Source of the DNA: an uncultured Christensenella sp.
GTDB taxonomy: Bacteria; Bacillota; Clostridia; Christensenellales; UBA3700
Length of the DNA stretch: 64,000 nt
NCBI GenBank assembly: GCA_949287655.1
Contig: CASEHD010000011.1
Location: forward strand, 45,541 to 109,540
Direction of reading: 5' to 3'
In this document: positions 50,426 to 59,766 of the stretch, one piece after another
Layout of the letters: each line of letters starts with the position of its first letter
Numbering within the stretch: the stretch's first letter is position 1
Program-made: the position numbers and the translations under genes
The notes under the pieces: model-generated
Databases searched by the model: none
Told to the model about the DNA's origin: nothing
What the model saw: the letters and a program-made list of their open reading frames with translations, nothing else

Positions 50426-52015
50426 ATGCAAAGACTTAAACTCGTGCCATATCCTAAAAAGGTTGAATTCAGCGGCGCAACGCTTCGTTGCGACGCGGTC
50501 GGGCTCTGCGGAGTTGCAACGGTGAACGGACTTTATGTCGCGGATATCCTTGAAAGGTACGGGGTCGGCGTTTCGCCGGACGGCGTAGCCTTCGACCTTT
50601 GCTGCGACGGAAAGGGAGACGACGAAGGGTATCGGATAGACATTTCTGAAGAAGGAATAAAGGCGCGCGCGAAGTCTGAAAGAGGGCTTTTTTACGCGCT
50701 CGTCACAGTTATACAGCTTATTCTGAGCTGCGGCGGGGAACTTCCTTGTTGCAGGATAGAGGACAGTCCCGAGATTTCTTTCAGAGGCTTTATGCTGGAT
50801 ACGGGCAGGTACTTTTTCAAAAAAGAAGACGTGATGAAGCTCGCCGATCTCTGCGCGCTCCATAAGCTGAACGTTCTCCATCTGCACCTTACCGAGGATC
50901 AGGGGTGGAGAATAGAGATTGACAAATACCCGCTTCTGACAGAAAAGGGGAGCAGAAGGTCGCATACCAATTTCGGGATAAGACCGCACGGCGGTTACTA
51001 TACGAAGAGGGATATCGGGGAGATCATATCGTATTGCAACGCGCGCAACATACAGGTTGTGCCCGAATTCGATATCCCGGGGCATTCGCAGGCGGCGCTG
51101 GCGTGCTATCCGTACCTCGGTTGTTTTGACAGAAAACTCGACGTCGCGACCCATTCCGGGGTCAAGCACGATATACTGTGCGCCGGCAAAGAGAGCACAT
51201 ACCGCTTTGTTTTCGACGTCATCGACGAGATGGCGGAGCTGTTCGGCGGCAACACCCGGTATTTTCATATCGGCGGCGACGAGGCGGTCAAGACAAGGTG
51301 GGAGATATGCCCGCATTGTAGGGCTAAGATGAATGAGATCGGGGCGGAGAGCGCCGACGGCTTGCAGGCGTATTTTATGAACAGGGTCGCCGAATACGTA
51401 GTCGGTAAGGGCTTTATTCCGTTGATGTGGAACGCGACTGATCTTTCCCTGCCTTGCAACGCCGATACCGTCTGGCAGATATGGACGACGGCGGACGGCA
51501 GTCTGAAAATGAAAGACGTCGCGAAAAGGGCGTCGGAATGCGGCGGCGTGATAAACAGCGACAGCGGATATTCATATCTGGACTACCCGTATGCGTATAT
51601 AAGCCTTGAAAAGAGCTACGCTTTCGACCCTGTCCCGGAAGGGACTGCGCCCGGCAAATTCGTGGGCGCGGAAGCGGCTCTCTGGACGGAATACGTGCCC
51701 GATCTGAAAACGGCGTTAAGACGCACGATTCCCAGACTGTGCGCGCTTTCCGAAAAGATGTGGACGGGTGAGGGCGACTTTGCGGAATTTTGCGAAAGGT
51801 TGCCCGCGTTTACAGGTTTTCTCGCGGGTCTGGGCTACAAGGGTTCGACGAAAACGCAGGCGAGCCCCGGAAAGCTTAGAGCGTTTTTTCAAAAACTTTG
51901 GTTCGAACGCAGGCAGCTGCATTGGCAGGGGCTGCACAATATATTGGACAACGCGGCGGTAAAGATAAGATACGCCGCAAAAGAGGGTAAAAATGACAGA
52001 ACAACCCAGAATTAA
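50426..52015 (+). CDS. Beta-N-acetylhexosaminidase (GH20)
   Basis: 529 residues, no signal peptide, so cytoplasmic. Removes terminal GlcNAc or GalNAc from glycans by substrate-assisted catalysis. Domain 2 is followed by the barrel: FRGFMLDTGRYF, LHLHLTEDQGWRIE, VVPEFDIPGHSQAAL and the catalytic pair D285-E286 in HIGGDEAVK. The GAFVG Trp residues in LMWNATD and VWQIW fit the substrate pocket. AAGGAG before ATG. The last 23 bases overlap the GH36 gene, so the two act on the same imported oligosaccharide. Confidence 0.95.
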   Translation: MQRLKLVPYPKKVEFSGATLRCDAVGLCGVATVNGLYVADILERYGVGVSPDGVAFDLCCDGKGDDEGYRIDISEEGIKARAKSERGLFYALVTVIQLILSCGGELPCCRIEDSPEISFRGFMLDTGRYFFKKEDVMKLADLCALHKLNVLHLHLTEDQGWRIEIDKYPLLTEKGSRRSHTNFGIRPHGGYYTKRDIGEIISYCNARNIQVVPEFDIPGHSQAALACYPYLGCFDRKLDVATHSGVKHDILCAGKESTYRFVFDVIDEMAELFGGNTRYFHIGGDEAVKTRWEICPHCRAKMNEIGAESADGLQAYFMNRVAEYVVGKGFIPLMWNATDLSLPCNADTVWQIWTTADGSLKMKDVAKRASECGGVINSDSGYSYLDYPYAYISLEKSYAFDPVPEGTAPGKFVGAEAALWTEYVPDLKTALRRTIPRLCALSEKMWTGEGDFAEFCERLPAFTGFLAGLGYKGSTKTQASPGKLRAFFQKLWFERRQLHWQGLHNILDNAAVKIRYAAKEGKNDRTTQN

Positions 52016-53645
52016 ATTTGCGTTCAGATGCGGGGACGATATTCTTACCGCGACCGCTTCACGCGACGAGGTCGAGTTCACCTGCGAGTATTCGGAAAAC
52101 GGTTACAGACTGTGGGCGCTCGCGCACAAGGACATAACTCCGCTTATCTGCGAGCTCAGATACGACTATGCATATCCGGCAGGCTCGACCGTCTACGCGG
52201 GCGGTTACCAGTCGTGGACTCATTCGAGAGAATACGGCAAAAACGACGTTCAGAAAGGTCTGCGCCTTCCGGTACGCTACGGCGTTGCGAGGAAATACGC
52301 CGCCGCTTTCGGCGATTACGACTTTGCGACTTACAGTTTAAGAGAGGGCGACTGCCATTCCTTTTACTATACCTACGTCAGGGATAAAGACGAGCTGACT
52401 TTCGCCGGCAGTCTGGATGAAAGCCGCGGCTATACGATATTTTACCACAACCGCGACGGGAAGCAGATAAAGGTCGTCAAGGACGTCGAAGGACTTTTAA
52501 TACGCGCCGGCGAGAGGTATAAGCTTTTCGACCTGTGTTTCTGCAAAGGCGGCAGAAAAGAGGTGTTCGATTACTATTTTTCAAAGCTGGGGCTCGACAA
52601 GCCGCGCGAAAACAGGATGTGCGGCTATACCAGTTGGTACAATCTTTTCGGTAAGATAGACGAAAACAGTATAATGCGCGACCTTGAAGGGCTGAAGAAA
52701 GCGGATATCGGCGCGACCGTGTTTCAGATAGACGACGGCTGGCAGTCCGCGGTCGGCGACTGGAAGGAGATAAGAGAGGATAAGTTCCCGTCCGGCATGA
52801 AAAAGGCGGCGGAAGAGATACACGCCCGCGGCTTTAAGGCGGGGTTGTGGCTGGCGCCGTTTTTGTGTGCGAAAAACAGCAAGGTCGCGAAAGAGCGCCC
52901 CGACTGGTTGGTCAAAAGAAACGGCAGACCCGTTGTCGGCAGCGTCGGCTGGGGCGGCGCTTACGTGCTGGACCTGACTGTTCCGGAGGTGAAGGAATAC
53001 CTTAAAGAGGTTTTCGACAAGGTGCTCCGAGAGTGGGGCTTCGATATGGTCAAACTCGACTTTCTGTATGCTGCGGCGATGTATCCCGCGGGCGGCAAAA
53101 CGCGCGGCGAGCTGATGACGGAGGCGATGAAATTTTTACGTGCCTGTGTAGGAGAAAAGCTGCTTTTGGGATGCGGCGTTCCGCTTTTTCCGGCGTTCGG
53201 GACATGCGATTTCTGCCGCGTCGGAAGCGACGTGGATCTGAGTTTCAAAGAGAGGATATTCTCAAAGCTGACCAACAACGAGATCGTCTCCACATACAAC
53301 GCGATTACCTCGTCCGCGTTCAGGGAACACCTCAACGGCAGGGCGTTCGTATGCGACCCGGACGTATTCTTTTTAAGGAAGAAAAACATTAAATTCAACA
53401 TGCAGCAGAAAAAGCTTCTCGCGACCTTCAATTCGATAGTCGGCGGCGTGCTGTTCGTGTCCGACGACGCGGGCGAATACGGCGAAGAGGAAAGAGAGAT
53501 CGCCAAAAGCTGTTTCGCGCGTAAAGTCGAAGTAAAAGACGTCCGCTATGCGTCGAAAAACGCGATAGAGATATCTTACCGCGAGGGCGGAGAGGATAAG
53601 ATTCTGTGTTTTAACGTCAGGAACGGCAAGATCTTAAAAGCGTAA
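51993..53645 (+). CDS. Alpha-galactosidase (GH36-like)
   Basis: 550 residues, no signal peptide. An N-terminal beta-sandwich (1-200) with GGYQSWTHSREYG precedes the barrel. Marks are GYTSWYNLFGKI, IDDGWQ, GLWLAPF, the nucleophile Asp in MVKLDFLYAA near 354 and acid/base Asp in VGSDVDLSF near 412. Cleaves terminal alpha-galactose, retaining configuration. Start GAGGG-ATG lies inside the GH20 gene. The C-terminal beta domain is short. With GH20 it would strip galactose and hexosamine from mucin- or blood-group-type glycans; specificity is inferred. Confidence 0.9.
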   Translation: MTEQPRIKFAFRCGDDILTATASRDEVEFTCEYSENGYRLWALAHKDITPLICELRYDYAYPAGSTVYAGGYQSWTHSREYGKNDVQKGLRLPVRYGVARKYAAAFGDYDFATYSLREGDCHSFYYTYVRDKDELTFAGSLDESRGYTIFYHNRDGKQIKVVKDVEGLLIRAGERYKLFDLCFCKGGRKEVFDYYFSKLGLDKPRENRMCGYTSWYNLFGKIDENSIMRDLEGLKKADIGATVFQIDDGWQSAVGDWKEIREDKFPSGMKKAAEEIHARGFKAGLWLAPFLCAKNSKVAKERPDWLVKRNGRPVVGSVGWGGAYVLDLTVPEVKEYLKEVFDKVLREWGFDMVKLDFLYAAAMYPAGGKTRGELMTEAMKFLRACVGEKLLLGCGVPLFPAFGTCDFCRVGSDVDLSFKERIFSKLTNNEIVSTYNAITSSAFREHLNGRAFVCDPDVFFLRKKNIKFNMQQKKLLATFNSIVGGVLFVSDDAGEYGEEEREIAKSCFARKVEVKDVRYASKNAIEISYREGGEDKILCFNVRNGKILKA

Positions 53646-53710
53646 TAAACGTATATTAAGATACAATTTTTACGGTTTTATGCGTTTTTTAAGATTGATT
53701 ATGCGAATTA

Positions 53711-53740
53711 TTGCATAACTGCGCGCGCGTATGTTATCAT
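53711..53740 (+). promoter_or_regulatory. Promoter placing the P-type ATPase start at the mRNA end
   Basis: TTGCAT (53711-53716), 18-base spacer with an alternating GCGCGCGCG tract, TATCAT (53735-53740). Expected start is 53747-53749, so the ATG at 53750 has a leader of only one to three nt. Confidence 0.65.
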
Positions 53741-53749
53741 AATGACAGT

Positions 53750-56317
53750 ATGAAAGAGATCAGATATCTTAAAATGCTTGAGCGTGCCCGCCGTAAAAAG
53801 CGCCACGACAGCAATAAACTCAAAAAAGCGGATAAATTCGATCCGCCCGTTGAGCAAGGTCTGACTTCCGCACAGGTCGAACAGCGCGTGAAAGAGGGTC
53901 TGGTCAACAAAAAGACGGACAATACGAGCAAATCATATTTCAGGATAGTTTTTGAAAATATATTCAATTTCTGCAATACGGTCACGATACTTCTCGTCGT
54001 ATTGCTTCTTGCGATAGGCGCGTGGGATTACACGCTGTCGTCGAGCATAATCTTTCTCAACATAGCGATAGGCATCGTTCAGGAGATAAAGGCGAAATGG
54101 ACGGTGCAGAAGCTGTCTCTCGTCGCGCAGTCTAAATGCGACGTAATGAGGGACGGAAAGCGCGTCAACATAAATACCGCAGATCTGGTTTACGAGGACG
54201 TGTTTTATATCCACGCAGGCGCGCAGGTACCCGTGGACGCAGAGGTGAAAAGCGGATACATAGAGGTCGACGAGTCGATAATAAGCGGCGAATCGCGGCC
54301 GGTGCGTAAGGAAGCGGGCGCGAAGATACTTGCGGGAAGCAACGTGCACGAAGGCGAAGCGTGCTGTATCGCGGAACGCGTCGGAAACGACAGATATATC
54401 GAAGGCGTTTCAAAGGTCGCAAAGCGCGTCAGCAAGCCCAAGAGCCGCATTTTCTCAGTACTCGACTCTCTGATCAAGGGCATAACGGTTGTGCTGGTGA
54501 TACTGGCGGGCTTCCTTCTGGCGGCGGACAGGATCACGGTCGGCGGGGAGTGGAAGCAGACGATAATTACGGTATCCAGCAGCGTACTGGGCATGATCCC
54601 GATAGGAATGTTCCTGTTGACTTCGACCGCGCTGGCGGCGAGTGTGCTCAAACTTTCGAAAAAGCACGCGCTGGCGCAGGACCTTTCGGGCATAGAAATG
54701 CTTGCGCTTACAGATACGCTTCTTCTGGACAAGACGGGCACGATAACGGACGGCAAGCTTGAACTTGTAGAGACGGTAAAGGTCGGCGACGTGGAAAGCC
54801 CGGTCGATCTTCTCAATACGATAATGAGCGCGACCCACGACAGTAAATCCACCGCGCTCGCACTCCTTCAGGGCGTAGGCGAAGGCGAGATAATGCCGGT
54901 CAGCAACGTTATGAGTTTCAACAGCGCGAGGAAATACAGCGCGGTGACTCTCGAAGGCGGCGCTACTTACGTATTGGGCGCTCCCGACTTTGTAGGCGTG
55001 CCGGAAGGGAAGGTAAAAGAGGCGGTTTCCGCGAACTCCGCTAAGGGCAGAAGAAGCATACTTTTGTCTCGTTTCGACGGCGCGATAGCGGATATCGACA
55101 AGACGAAGACGGAGCCGTGTTTCGTGTTCGCGCTCGAAGACACTTTGCGCCCGAACATAAAAAAGACGCTGGACTGGTTTTACGAAAACGACGTAGATAT
55201 AAAGATAATTTCGGGCGACGACCCTGAGACGGTCGCGAATATCGCCGGCAAGGCGGGGCTCAGGCGTTTCGATCACGCGGTAAACTGCGCAGAGATCGGC
55301 GAAGAGAAGCTCAAAGAAGCGGCGGCGGATACCGCGGTATTCGGCAGAGTTTCGCCCGAACAGAAGGCGATAATCGTCAAGCAGTTGCAGAGCGAAGGCA
55401 GGACGGTCGGCATGATAGGCGACGGCGTCAACGATGTGCAGGCGCTCAAGGAGGCGGACTGTTCGATATCGTTTGCCGGCGCGAACGACGTCGCCAGGAA
55501 CATTTCCAGAATAATCCTTATGGACAACGATTTTGCGTCCATGCCGGATATAGTGCGCGAAGGCAGGCAGGTCATCGGCAATATCGAAAAGGTCTCCGCG
55601 CTGTACGTAATGAAAAACATCTTCGTGATGTTCATGACCCTGCTTTACGCGATAATCACGATCGCGACAAAGGTAAACAGCTATCCGTTCGACACGAAGA
55701 AGATGCTTATGATCGAGTTTTTCGTCATCGGCGTTCCGACCTTCCTGTTCGCGTTGCAGCCGACGAAAGCGCGGCCGAAAGGTAATTTTCTCCGCAACGT
55801 ATTGAAATCGTCGTTGTCCGCGGCGGTAGGTCTTATCGCGGGCACGGGATTCATAATGATAATGAACGGCTTTATCGACTATTCGGCGATCGCGACCACG
55901 GCGGCTGAGTTGCAGGACGTAAAGGCGGTTATGGCGACGTTCGCGCTTACGATGGCGGGCTTTGTCTGTCTTACCGTGATAAGCATGCCGCCCAACAAAT
56001 TCAGACTGGCGGTGATTGCGGTGATGTTCGTCGTTTCGCTTCTTGCGATATGGTTTGACAACAAGTTTATGGACGGCACCTTCCTCGGGATGCATTTTGT
56101 TTCGATGAAATATGCGTGGTGGATAATAGTCAGTTCCGCGATAGCTCTCGTCGCGATGCTGGGTACGCGGTGGATAATCAGCTATTTCGACAAAAGGTAC
56201 GGCGAAAAGATAGTCGAGGGCATGGACGAAAAGATACGCGATTTTAAGAAGAAGAGAATAGACAAATACAACAAAAGACAAGAGGAGAAAGAAAAGAAGG
56301 GTGGAGAAGAAAATTAA
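53750..56317 (+). CDS. Cation-translocating P-type ATPase
   Basis: 855 residues. I place the start at ATG 53750; there is no ribosome site and the promoter suggests a nearly leaderless mRNA. Phosphorylated Asp in DKTGT (D327), actuator motif ISGESRPV in place of TGES-type, hinge GDGVNDVQALKEAD, and about ten helices: two early, two around 245-310, six C-terminal. PIGMF in the M4 region differs from the PEGL of Ca2+ pumps, closest to CtpE-like pumps. Cation unknown, Ca2+ or another metal. A Lys-rich C-terminal tail ends inside the radC gene. Confidence 0.9.
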   Translation: MKEIRYLKMLERARRKKRHDSNKLKKADKFDPPVEQGLTSAQVEQRVKEGLVNKKTDNTSKSYFRIVFENIFNFCNTVTILLVVLLLAIGAWDYTLSSSIIFLNIAIGIVQEIKAKWTVQKLSLVAQSKCDVMRDGKRVNINTADLVYEDVFYIHAGAQVPVDAEVKSGYIEVDESIISGESRPVRKEAGAKILAGSNVHEGEACCIAERVGNDRYIEGVSKVAKRVSKPKSRIFSVLDSLIKGITVVLVILAGFLLAADRITVGGEWKQTIITVSSSVLGMIPIGMFLLTSTALAASVLKLSKKHALAQDLSGIEMLALTDTLLLDKTGTITDGKLELVETVKVGDVESPVDLLNTIMSATHDSKSTALALLQGVGEGEIMPVSNVMSFNSARKYSAVTLEGGATYVLGAPDFVGVPEGKVKEAVSANSAKGRRSILLSRFDGAIADIDKTKTEPCFVFALEDTLRPNIKKTLDWFYENDVDIKIISGDDPETVANIAGKAGLRRFDHAVNCAEIGEEKLKEAAADTAVFGRVSPEQKAIIVKQLQSEGRTVGMIGDGVNDVQALKEADCSISFAGANDVARNISRIILMDNDFASMPDIVREGRQVIGNIEKVSALYVMKNIFVMFMTLLYAIITIATKVNSYPFDTKKMLMIEFFVIGVPTFLFALQPTKARPKGNFLRNVLKSSLSAAVGLIAGTGFIMIMNGFIDYSAIATTAAELQDVKAVMATFALTMAGFVCLTVISMPPNKFRLAVIAVMFVVSLLAIWFDNKFMDGTFLGMHFVSMKYAWWIIVSSAIALVAMLGTRWIISYFDKRYGEKIVEGMDEKIRDFKKKRIDKYNKRQEEKEKKGGEEN

Positions 56318-57044
56318 CCCTCACGAAAATCACAGGGCGAGAATGCGCGCGCGGGTAAAACTGAGTTCTCTCGATTCGCTGAGCGAACACGAGGTGCTCG
56401 AATATCTGCTTTATCCGTTTATTCCCAGGCGCGACACCAACGGGATAGCGCACGAACTGATCGCGAAGTTCGGTTCGCTTTCCGCGGTGCTTGACAGCGA
56501 CTGCAACGCGCTCACGGCGGTCAAGGGAATGACTGAAAACGCGGCGCTCTATCTCAGCAGCATGTCAGCGCTTGCGAGGCGGTACAACTCCGGCAAGATG
56601 GGCGAAAGACCTAAGCTGGAGACGAGAGAGCAGATCCTCGAATATCTGAAAAGTTTTATGACCACTCTCGAAGAGGAGCGCATTTACGCTATATGCGTAG
56701 ACAGCGCGGGCAGGCTGAAACAGAGATGCGAATTGGGCAAAGGCGACAGCGACGACTGCAAACTGCGAGTCAAAGAACTGGTGATGCTGTGCCAGAATTC
56801 GCAGACCAGATACGTATATCTCGCGCACAATCATCCGTCGGGAGACGCTTCCCCTTCGCGCGAGGATATTGAATTCACAAAGTGGGCGGTAGCGGCTCTC
56901 GAGATAATGGAAGTGTTGCTCATCGACCATATAATCATCGCCAAAAACGGGCATTACAGCTTTTTGCAGGACGGCAGACTGGACGAATACAGAAAAAGTT
57001 ACCGGCGTTTTGTGGACGACGCGGGTAAACGCCGCCATGAATAA
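56301..57044 (+). CDS. radC: RadC-like JAB/MPN domain protein
   Basis: 247 residues starting at GTG 56301, 17 bases inside the P-type ATPase gene, with AAGAAGG before it. An N-terminal helix-hairpin-helix region (about 30-85) is followed by the JAB domain with the JAMM-type metal motif AHNHPSGDASPS and D in REDIEF. RadC proteins associate with DNA repair or recombination, but direct enzymatic activity is unproven. Length is normal. It overlaps the next gene by eight bases. Confidence 0.93.
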   Translation: MEKKINPHENHRARMRARVKLSSLDSLSEHEVLEYLLYPFIPRRDTNGIAHELIAKFGSLSAVLDSDCNALTAVKGMTENAALYLSSMSALARRYNSGKMGERPKLETREQILEYLKSFMTTLEEERIYAICVDSAGRLKQRCELGKGDSDDCKLRVKELVMLCQNSQTRYVYLAHNHPSGDASPSREDIEFTKWAVAALEIMEVLLIDHIIIAKNGHYSFLQDGRLDEYRKSYRRFVDDAGKRRHE

Positions 57045-57693
57045 GACGAAAACCTACGTCCTGAGCGTGGACGGTAGGGATTATACCGTGACCAGAAAAA
57101 AGGTAAAAAATCTCATTTTGAAGATAAGGAACGCGGGCGCGTACGTGACTGCGCCTTTAAGCGTAAGCGACGACAGGATAATATCTTTTATCAGAGAGCA
57201 TTACCTTTGGACGGAAAAGCACCTTGAAAAGGCGGAGAGAAAGCAGGGGAAGGCGTATCTTTTCGGCAGGGAGTACCTAAGGCTCGACGTAGAGTGGGAG
57301 CGTGCTTTTGCAGAATTCGGAGAGGACGGCATATGTACGGTCTTCGGCAAGGACGAAAGGGCGAGAGAGAGGGCGCTTCTGGAATATTACAAAGCCGCGC
57401 TTTCGCCGCTGATGGCGCCGCTGTTTGAAAAGTGGCAGAAAGAAACGGGTCTTAGCGTCGGGAAGGTGGAGATCACGACAGCAAAAACGTACCTCGGGAG
57501 ATGTCTCGTAAAGGAAAGACGGATAAGAATGAGCTGCCGTTTAGCCGCGAAAAGCAAAAGCGTCATCGATTACGTAGTGCTGCACGAGATATGTCATCTG
57601 AAATACGCGAACCATCAGAGGGAATTTTACGCGCTCATCGCGAAATACATGCCCGATTACAGGCAGCGGATAAAGCTGATGAAAGGTCGCTGA
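57037..57693 (+). CDS. YgjP-like metallopeptidase (DUF45)
   Basis: 218 residues from ATG 57037; a nine-residue longer form (57010) has no better ribosome site. The zinc motif is HEICH in VLHEICHLKYANHQREFY, with a third ligand His in NHQ; upstream is the conserved KTYLGRC and IRMSCRLA region. Family members are cytoplasmic putative proteases linked in some genomes to restriction or repair genes; actual substrates are unknown. It is the last gene of the P-type ATPase-radC unit. Confidence 0.92.
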   Translation: MNKTKTYVLSVDGRDYTVTRKKVKNLILKIRNAGAYVTAPLSVSDDRIISFIREHYLWTEKHLEKAERKQGKAYLFGREYLRLDVEWERAFAEFGEDGICTVFGKDERARERALLEYYKAALSPLMAPLFEKWQKETGLSVGKVEITTAKTYLGRCLVKERRIRMSCRLAAKSKSVIDYVVLHEICHLKYANHQREFYALIAKYMPDYRQRIKLMKGR

Positions 57694-57793
57694 CGAAAGC
57701 ATTAAAAAGTAGGAAAAACAGCATAAAACGGACTTGGAAAACGTCTTTTTACAGGGCGTTTTTTTATGTCTGAAAAAAGGGTAATATTGCGTT

Positions 57794-57885
57794 TTATCCA
57801 CACATATAAATGATATTGAAAAAGCTGAAAAAAGGGCTGAGTTATCCACAAGAACGAATGTTTTTGTGGATAACTTTGTGGATAA
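57794..57885. other. Cluster of four perfect DnaA boxes
   Basis: TTATCCACA at 57794-57802 and 57842-57850, and the reverse form TGTGGATAA at 57865-57873 and 57877-57885, all exact 9-mers within 92 bases. The stretch between the first and second is AT-rich. This is an origin-like or DnaA-titrating array. Neither dnaA nor dnaN is in the window and gene direction does not flip here, which favours a secondary DnaA-binding cluster over oriC. Region 57694-57956 holds no gene. Confidence 0.85.
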
Positions 57886-57956
57886 CTCAACCAAAAAGGG
57901 TGTTTCGGCAAATTTTCGCAGTTTTGCGACAAGTTTTGCAACAGGGGTTTAAAGGT

Positions 57957-58640
57957 ATGTTTTTTATAGGTAAAAAAGCTTTTATAGGTTGCTTTGCCGC
58001 GGTCGTTCTTACCGTCCTCAGCGGATTGGGCGTATATGCCGTTTCTCATACTGTCGCGGGCTTTGTTCCGCCTCTCGGCGCTGTCGTCGCGGTAGACCCG
58101 GGGCACGGCGGTTACGACGGCGGCGTCGTAGGCGCGACCGGCAGTAAAGAAAGCGAACTCAATCTTAAAATCGCGCTTGAACTGGGGGAGATACTGACCG
58201 CTAAGGGCATAAAGGTCGTGTATACCAGGACTGAGGACGTCGCGCTGGGCGACACGAAACGGGAAGATATGCAGGCAAGGGCGCGGATAATAAAAGAGGC
58301 GCGCCCGGATTGCGTGATAAGCGTGCATCTGAACAGTTATCCGGATAAAACGCGACGGGGCGTTCAGGTGTTTTACGACGATACCGGGCGGGGGCAGAGT
58401 TTCGCTTCGTTTATGCAGGAGAGGCTGAACGCTTCGATAAATTACAAATACAGCAACAGGGCGGATTTAGCGCCGCAGGCAGGCGATTATTACATCACCA
58501 AATGCTGCGCCGTGCCTTCACTTATCATAGAATGCGGGTTTATCTCAAACGCCGAGGACGAAAGCCTGTTAAAGACCGCCGCTTTCAGAAGCGAGCTGTG
58601 CGACGAGATCGCGGGCGCGGTGCTGCTTGCGGTAAGCTGA
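57957..58640 (+). CDS. N-acetylmuramoyl-L-alanine amidase (CwlD-like)
   Basis: 227 residues from ATG 57957 with AAAGGT upstream; the longer frame from 57810 would run through the DnaA boxes. One N-terminal membrane helix (about 8-30) then a zinc amidase-3 domain: DPGHGGYDGG (His ligand), SKESELNLKIA (Glu ligand), ISVHLNSYPD (His ligand) and the catalytic Glu in SLIIECGF. Cleaves the amide bond between muramic acid and the stem peptide; CwlD makes muramic-delta-lactam in spores, and that is the closest match in length. No other sporulation gene is nearby. Confidence 0.9.
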   Translation: MFFIGKKAFIGCFAAVVLTVLSGLGVYAVSHTVAGFVPPLGAVVAVDPGHGGYDGGVVGATGSKESELNLKIALELGEILTAKGIKVVYTRTEDVALGDTKREDMQARARIIKEARPDCVISVHLNSYPDKTRRGVQVFYDDTGRGQSFASFMQERLNASINYKYSNRADLAPQAGDYYITKCCAVPSLIIECGFISNAEDESLLKTAAFRSELCDEIAGAVLLAVS

Positions 58641-58824
58641 AAGCGGTTTCGGCATTGACGCGCGGGCGCATATGCCGAGTAAAAACGCGCGTATTTTATT
58701 TTCGGCAGAGTAAATCTCTGCCGCTGTGAAAAAACATATAATTGAGCGCCGTACGCAAAAACAGGGTAATTTTCTCGTTTATGTCGCACGAATGGTATCT
58801 CGTAAACGAATGAAAGACAAAAGA

Positions 58825-58845
58825 CCCTCCGCGAAAAGCGGAGGG
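58825..58845. terminator. Bidirectional terminator
   Basis: CCCTCCGC (58825-58832) with GCGGAGGG (58838-58845), GAAAA loop, A/T-rich flanks on both sides. Ends the minus-strand NlpC/P60 gene and may end transcription from cwlD. Confidence 0.85.
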
Positions 58846-58859
58846 CTTGTTTTAAAGCG

Positions 58860-59693
58860 TCAGGCGAGCACCCTGCGCGCTTCGATGAAATACGACCAGC
58901 GTTTTGCCGAGATCTGCTCGATGACCGCGTGATCGCTGGCGGTGTGGAGAATATAGTTGTTTCCCAGGTAGATCGCGACGTGACCGACGCGTTCAACCCC
59001 GGAAAGATTGTATCTGGAAGAGTTGGTAAAGAACATCAGGTCTCCTCTTCTGAGGTCTTCGCGGGCGACTTTTACGCCCTGTTTTACCTGCGTTCTCGTC
59101 GTGACGTCCAGGATCACCCCCGCGCCTTTGTAATACGCGTATTGCGTGAGGGCGGAGCAGTCGAACTCGCCTTTGACGAACGAAGGGTTGAGCACGCCGT
59201 TGCCCCAATGGTAGCGCTGACTTCCCCATACGTAAGGATAACCCAGAAGGGATTTACCCACAGCGATAACGCTTTCGACCTTCTCGTTGGATGTGTCCAT
59301 ACGGTAAATTGTCGTATAGCTTGCATTTGCCGAAACGTAAGCCGTCCTCTCTTTGTATACCGTCTTATACCAGCCGTCCTCGAGGGCTATGAAAGACACC
59401 ATATCTCCTTTGTCGAGGGTGCCCAGCGAGGCGTAAGACGTGCCTTTGCCGCTTCGCACCTGCAGACCGTCGGTCAGGGAAAGGACGAGAGCGTCCTGTC
59501 CGTTTACGGACGGGGACTGGTTGTTGCCGCCGTTCTGATTCTGTCCGACGTAGTTTGCGTATATCAACGCGTCGATCTTATCCGCGATAGAAAACGAAAG
59601 GGCGTTTTCGGCGTCATTCTGCCCGCAAGATACGAGTGCGAAGAGAGAAACCGAAAGCATCGTTATCGCGGCGATAACCGTTACAGTCTTCAT
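58860..59693 (-). CDS. NlpC/P60 lipoprotein with SH3 domain
   Basis: 277 residues from the ATG at 59693, nine bases after AAAGGAGG. Lipobox ALVSC near 20, Asn/Gly-rich linker, bacterial SH3 domain (VLSLTDGLQVRSGKGTSYASL to KTVYKERTAYVS), then an NlpC/P60 peptidase with Cys in GEFDCSALTQYAYY, His in VERVGHVAIYLG and the third residue in YILHTASDH. Hydrolyses peptidoglycan stem peptides (D-Glu-diamino acid bond) outside the membrane. Own promoter on the minus strand and terminator below. Confidence 0.92.
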   Translation of the reverse strand: MKTVTVIAAITMLSVSLFALVSCGQNDAENALSFSIADKIDALIYANYVGQNQNGGNNQSPSVNGQDALVLSLTDGLQVRSGKGTSYASLGTLDKGDMVSFIALEDGWYKTVYKERTAYVSANASYTTIYRMDTSNEKVESVIAVGKSLLGYPYVWGSQRYHWGNGVLNPSFVKGEFDCSALTQYAYYKGAGVILDVTTRTQVKQGVKVAREDLRRGDLMFFTNSSRYNLSGVERVGHVAIYLGNNYILHTASDHAVIEQISAKRWSYFIEARRVLA

Positions 59694-59736
59694 TTTCCTG
59701 CCTCCTTTGTTATTACGGATCCATGCCCGCAAAAAT

Positions 59737-59766
59737 ATTGTAAAGGTCTTTATACCCGGCGGTCAA
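59737..59766 (-). promoter_or_regulatory. Promoter of the NlpC/P60 lipoprotein
   Basis: On the minus strand TTGACC (59766-59761), 18 bases, TACAAT (59742-59737). Confidence 0.65.

Noticed and set aside
53933..56281. 608-codon open frame antisense to the P-type ATPase
   Set aside because: The + strand frame holds all P-type ATPase motifs; the antisense product is rich in Arg, His and Tyr and has no ribosome site.
57794..57885. Chromosomal origin oriC stated as a firm call
   Set aside because: No dnaA, dnaN, rpmH or gidA neighbours, and gene direction does not change here; only a DnaA-box cluster is supported.
57810..57956. N-terminal extension of the CwlD-like amidase through the DnaA boxes
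   Set aside because: The extra 49 residues are not signal-like, and ATG 57957 with AAAGGT gives a proper membrane anchor. The reading frame through the boxes looks accidental.
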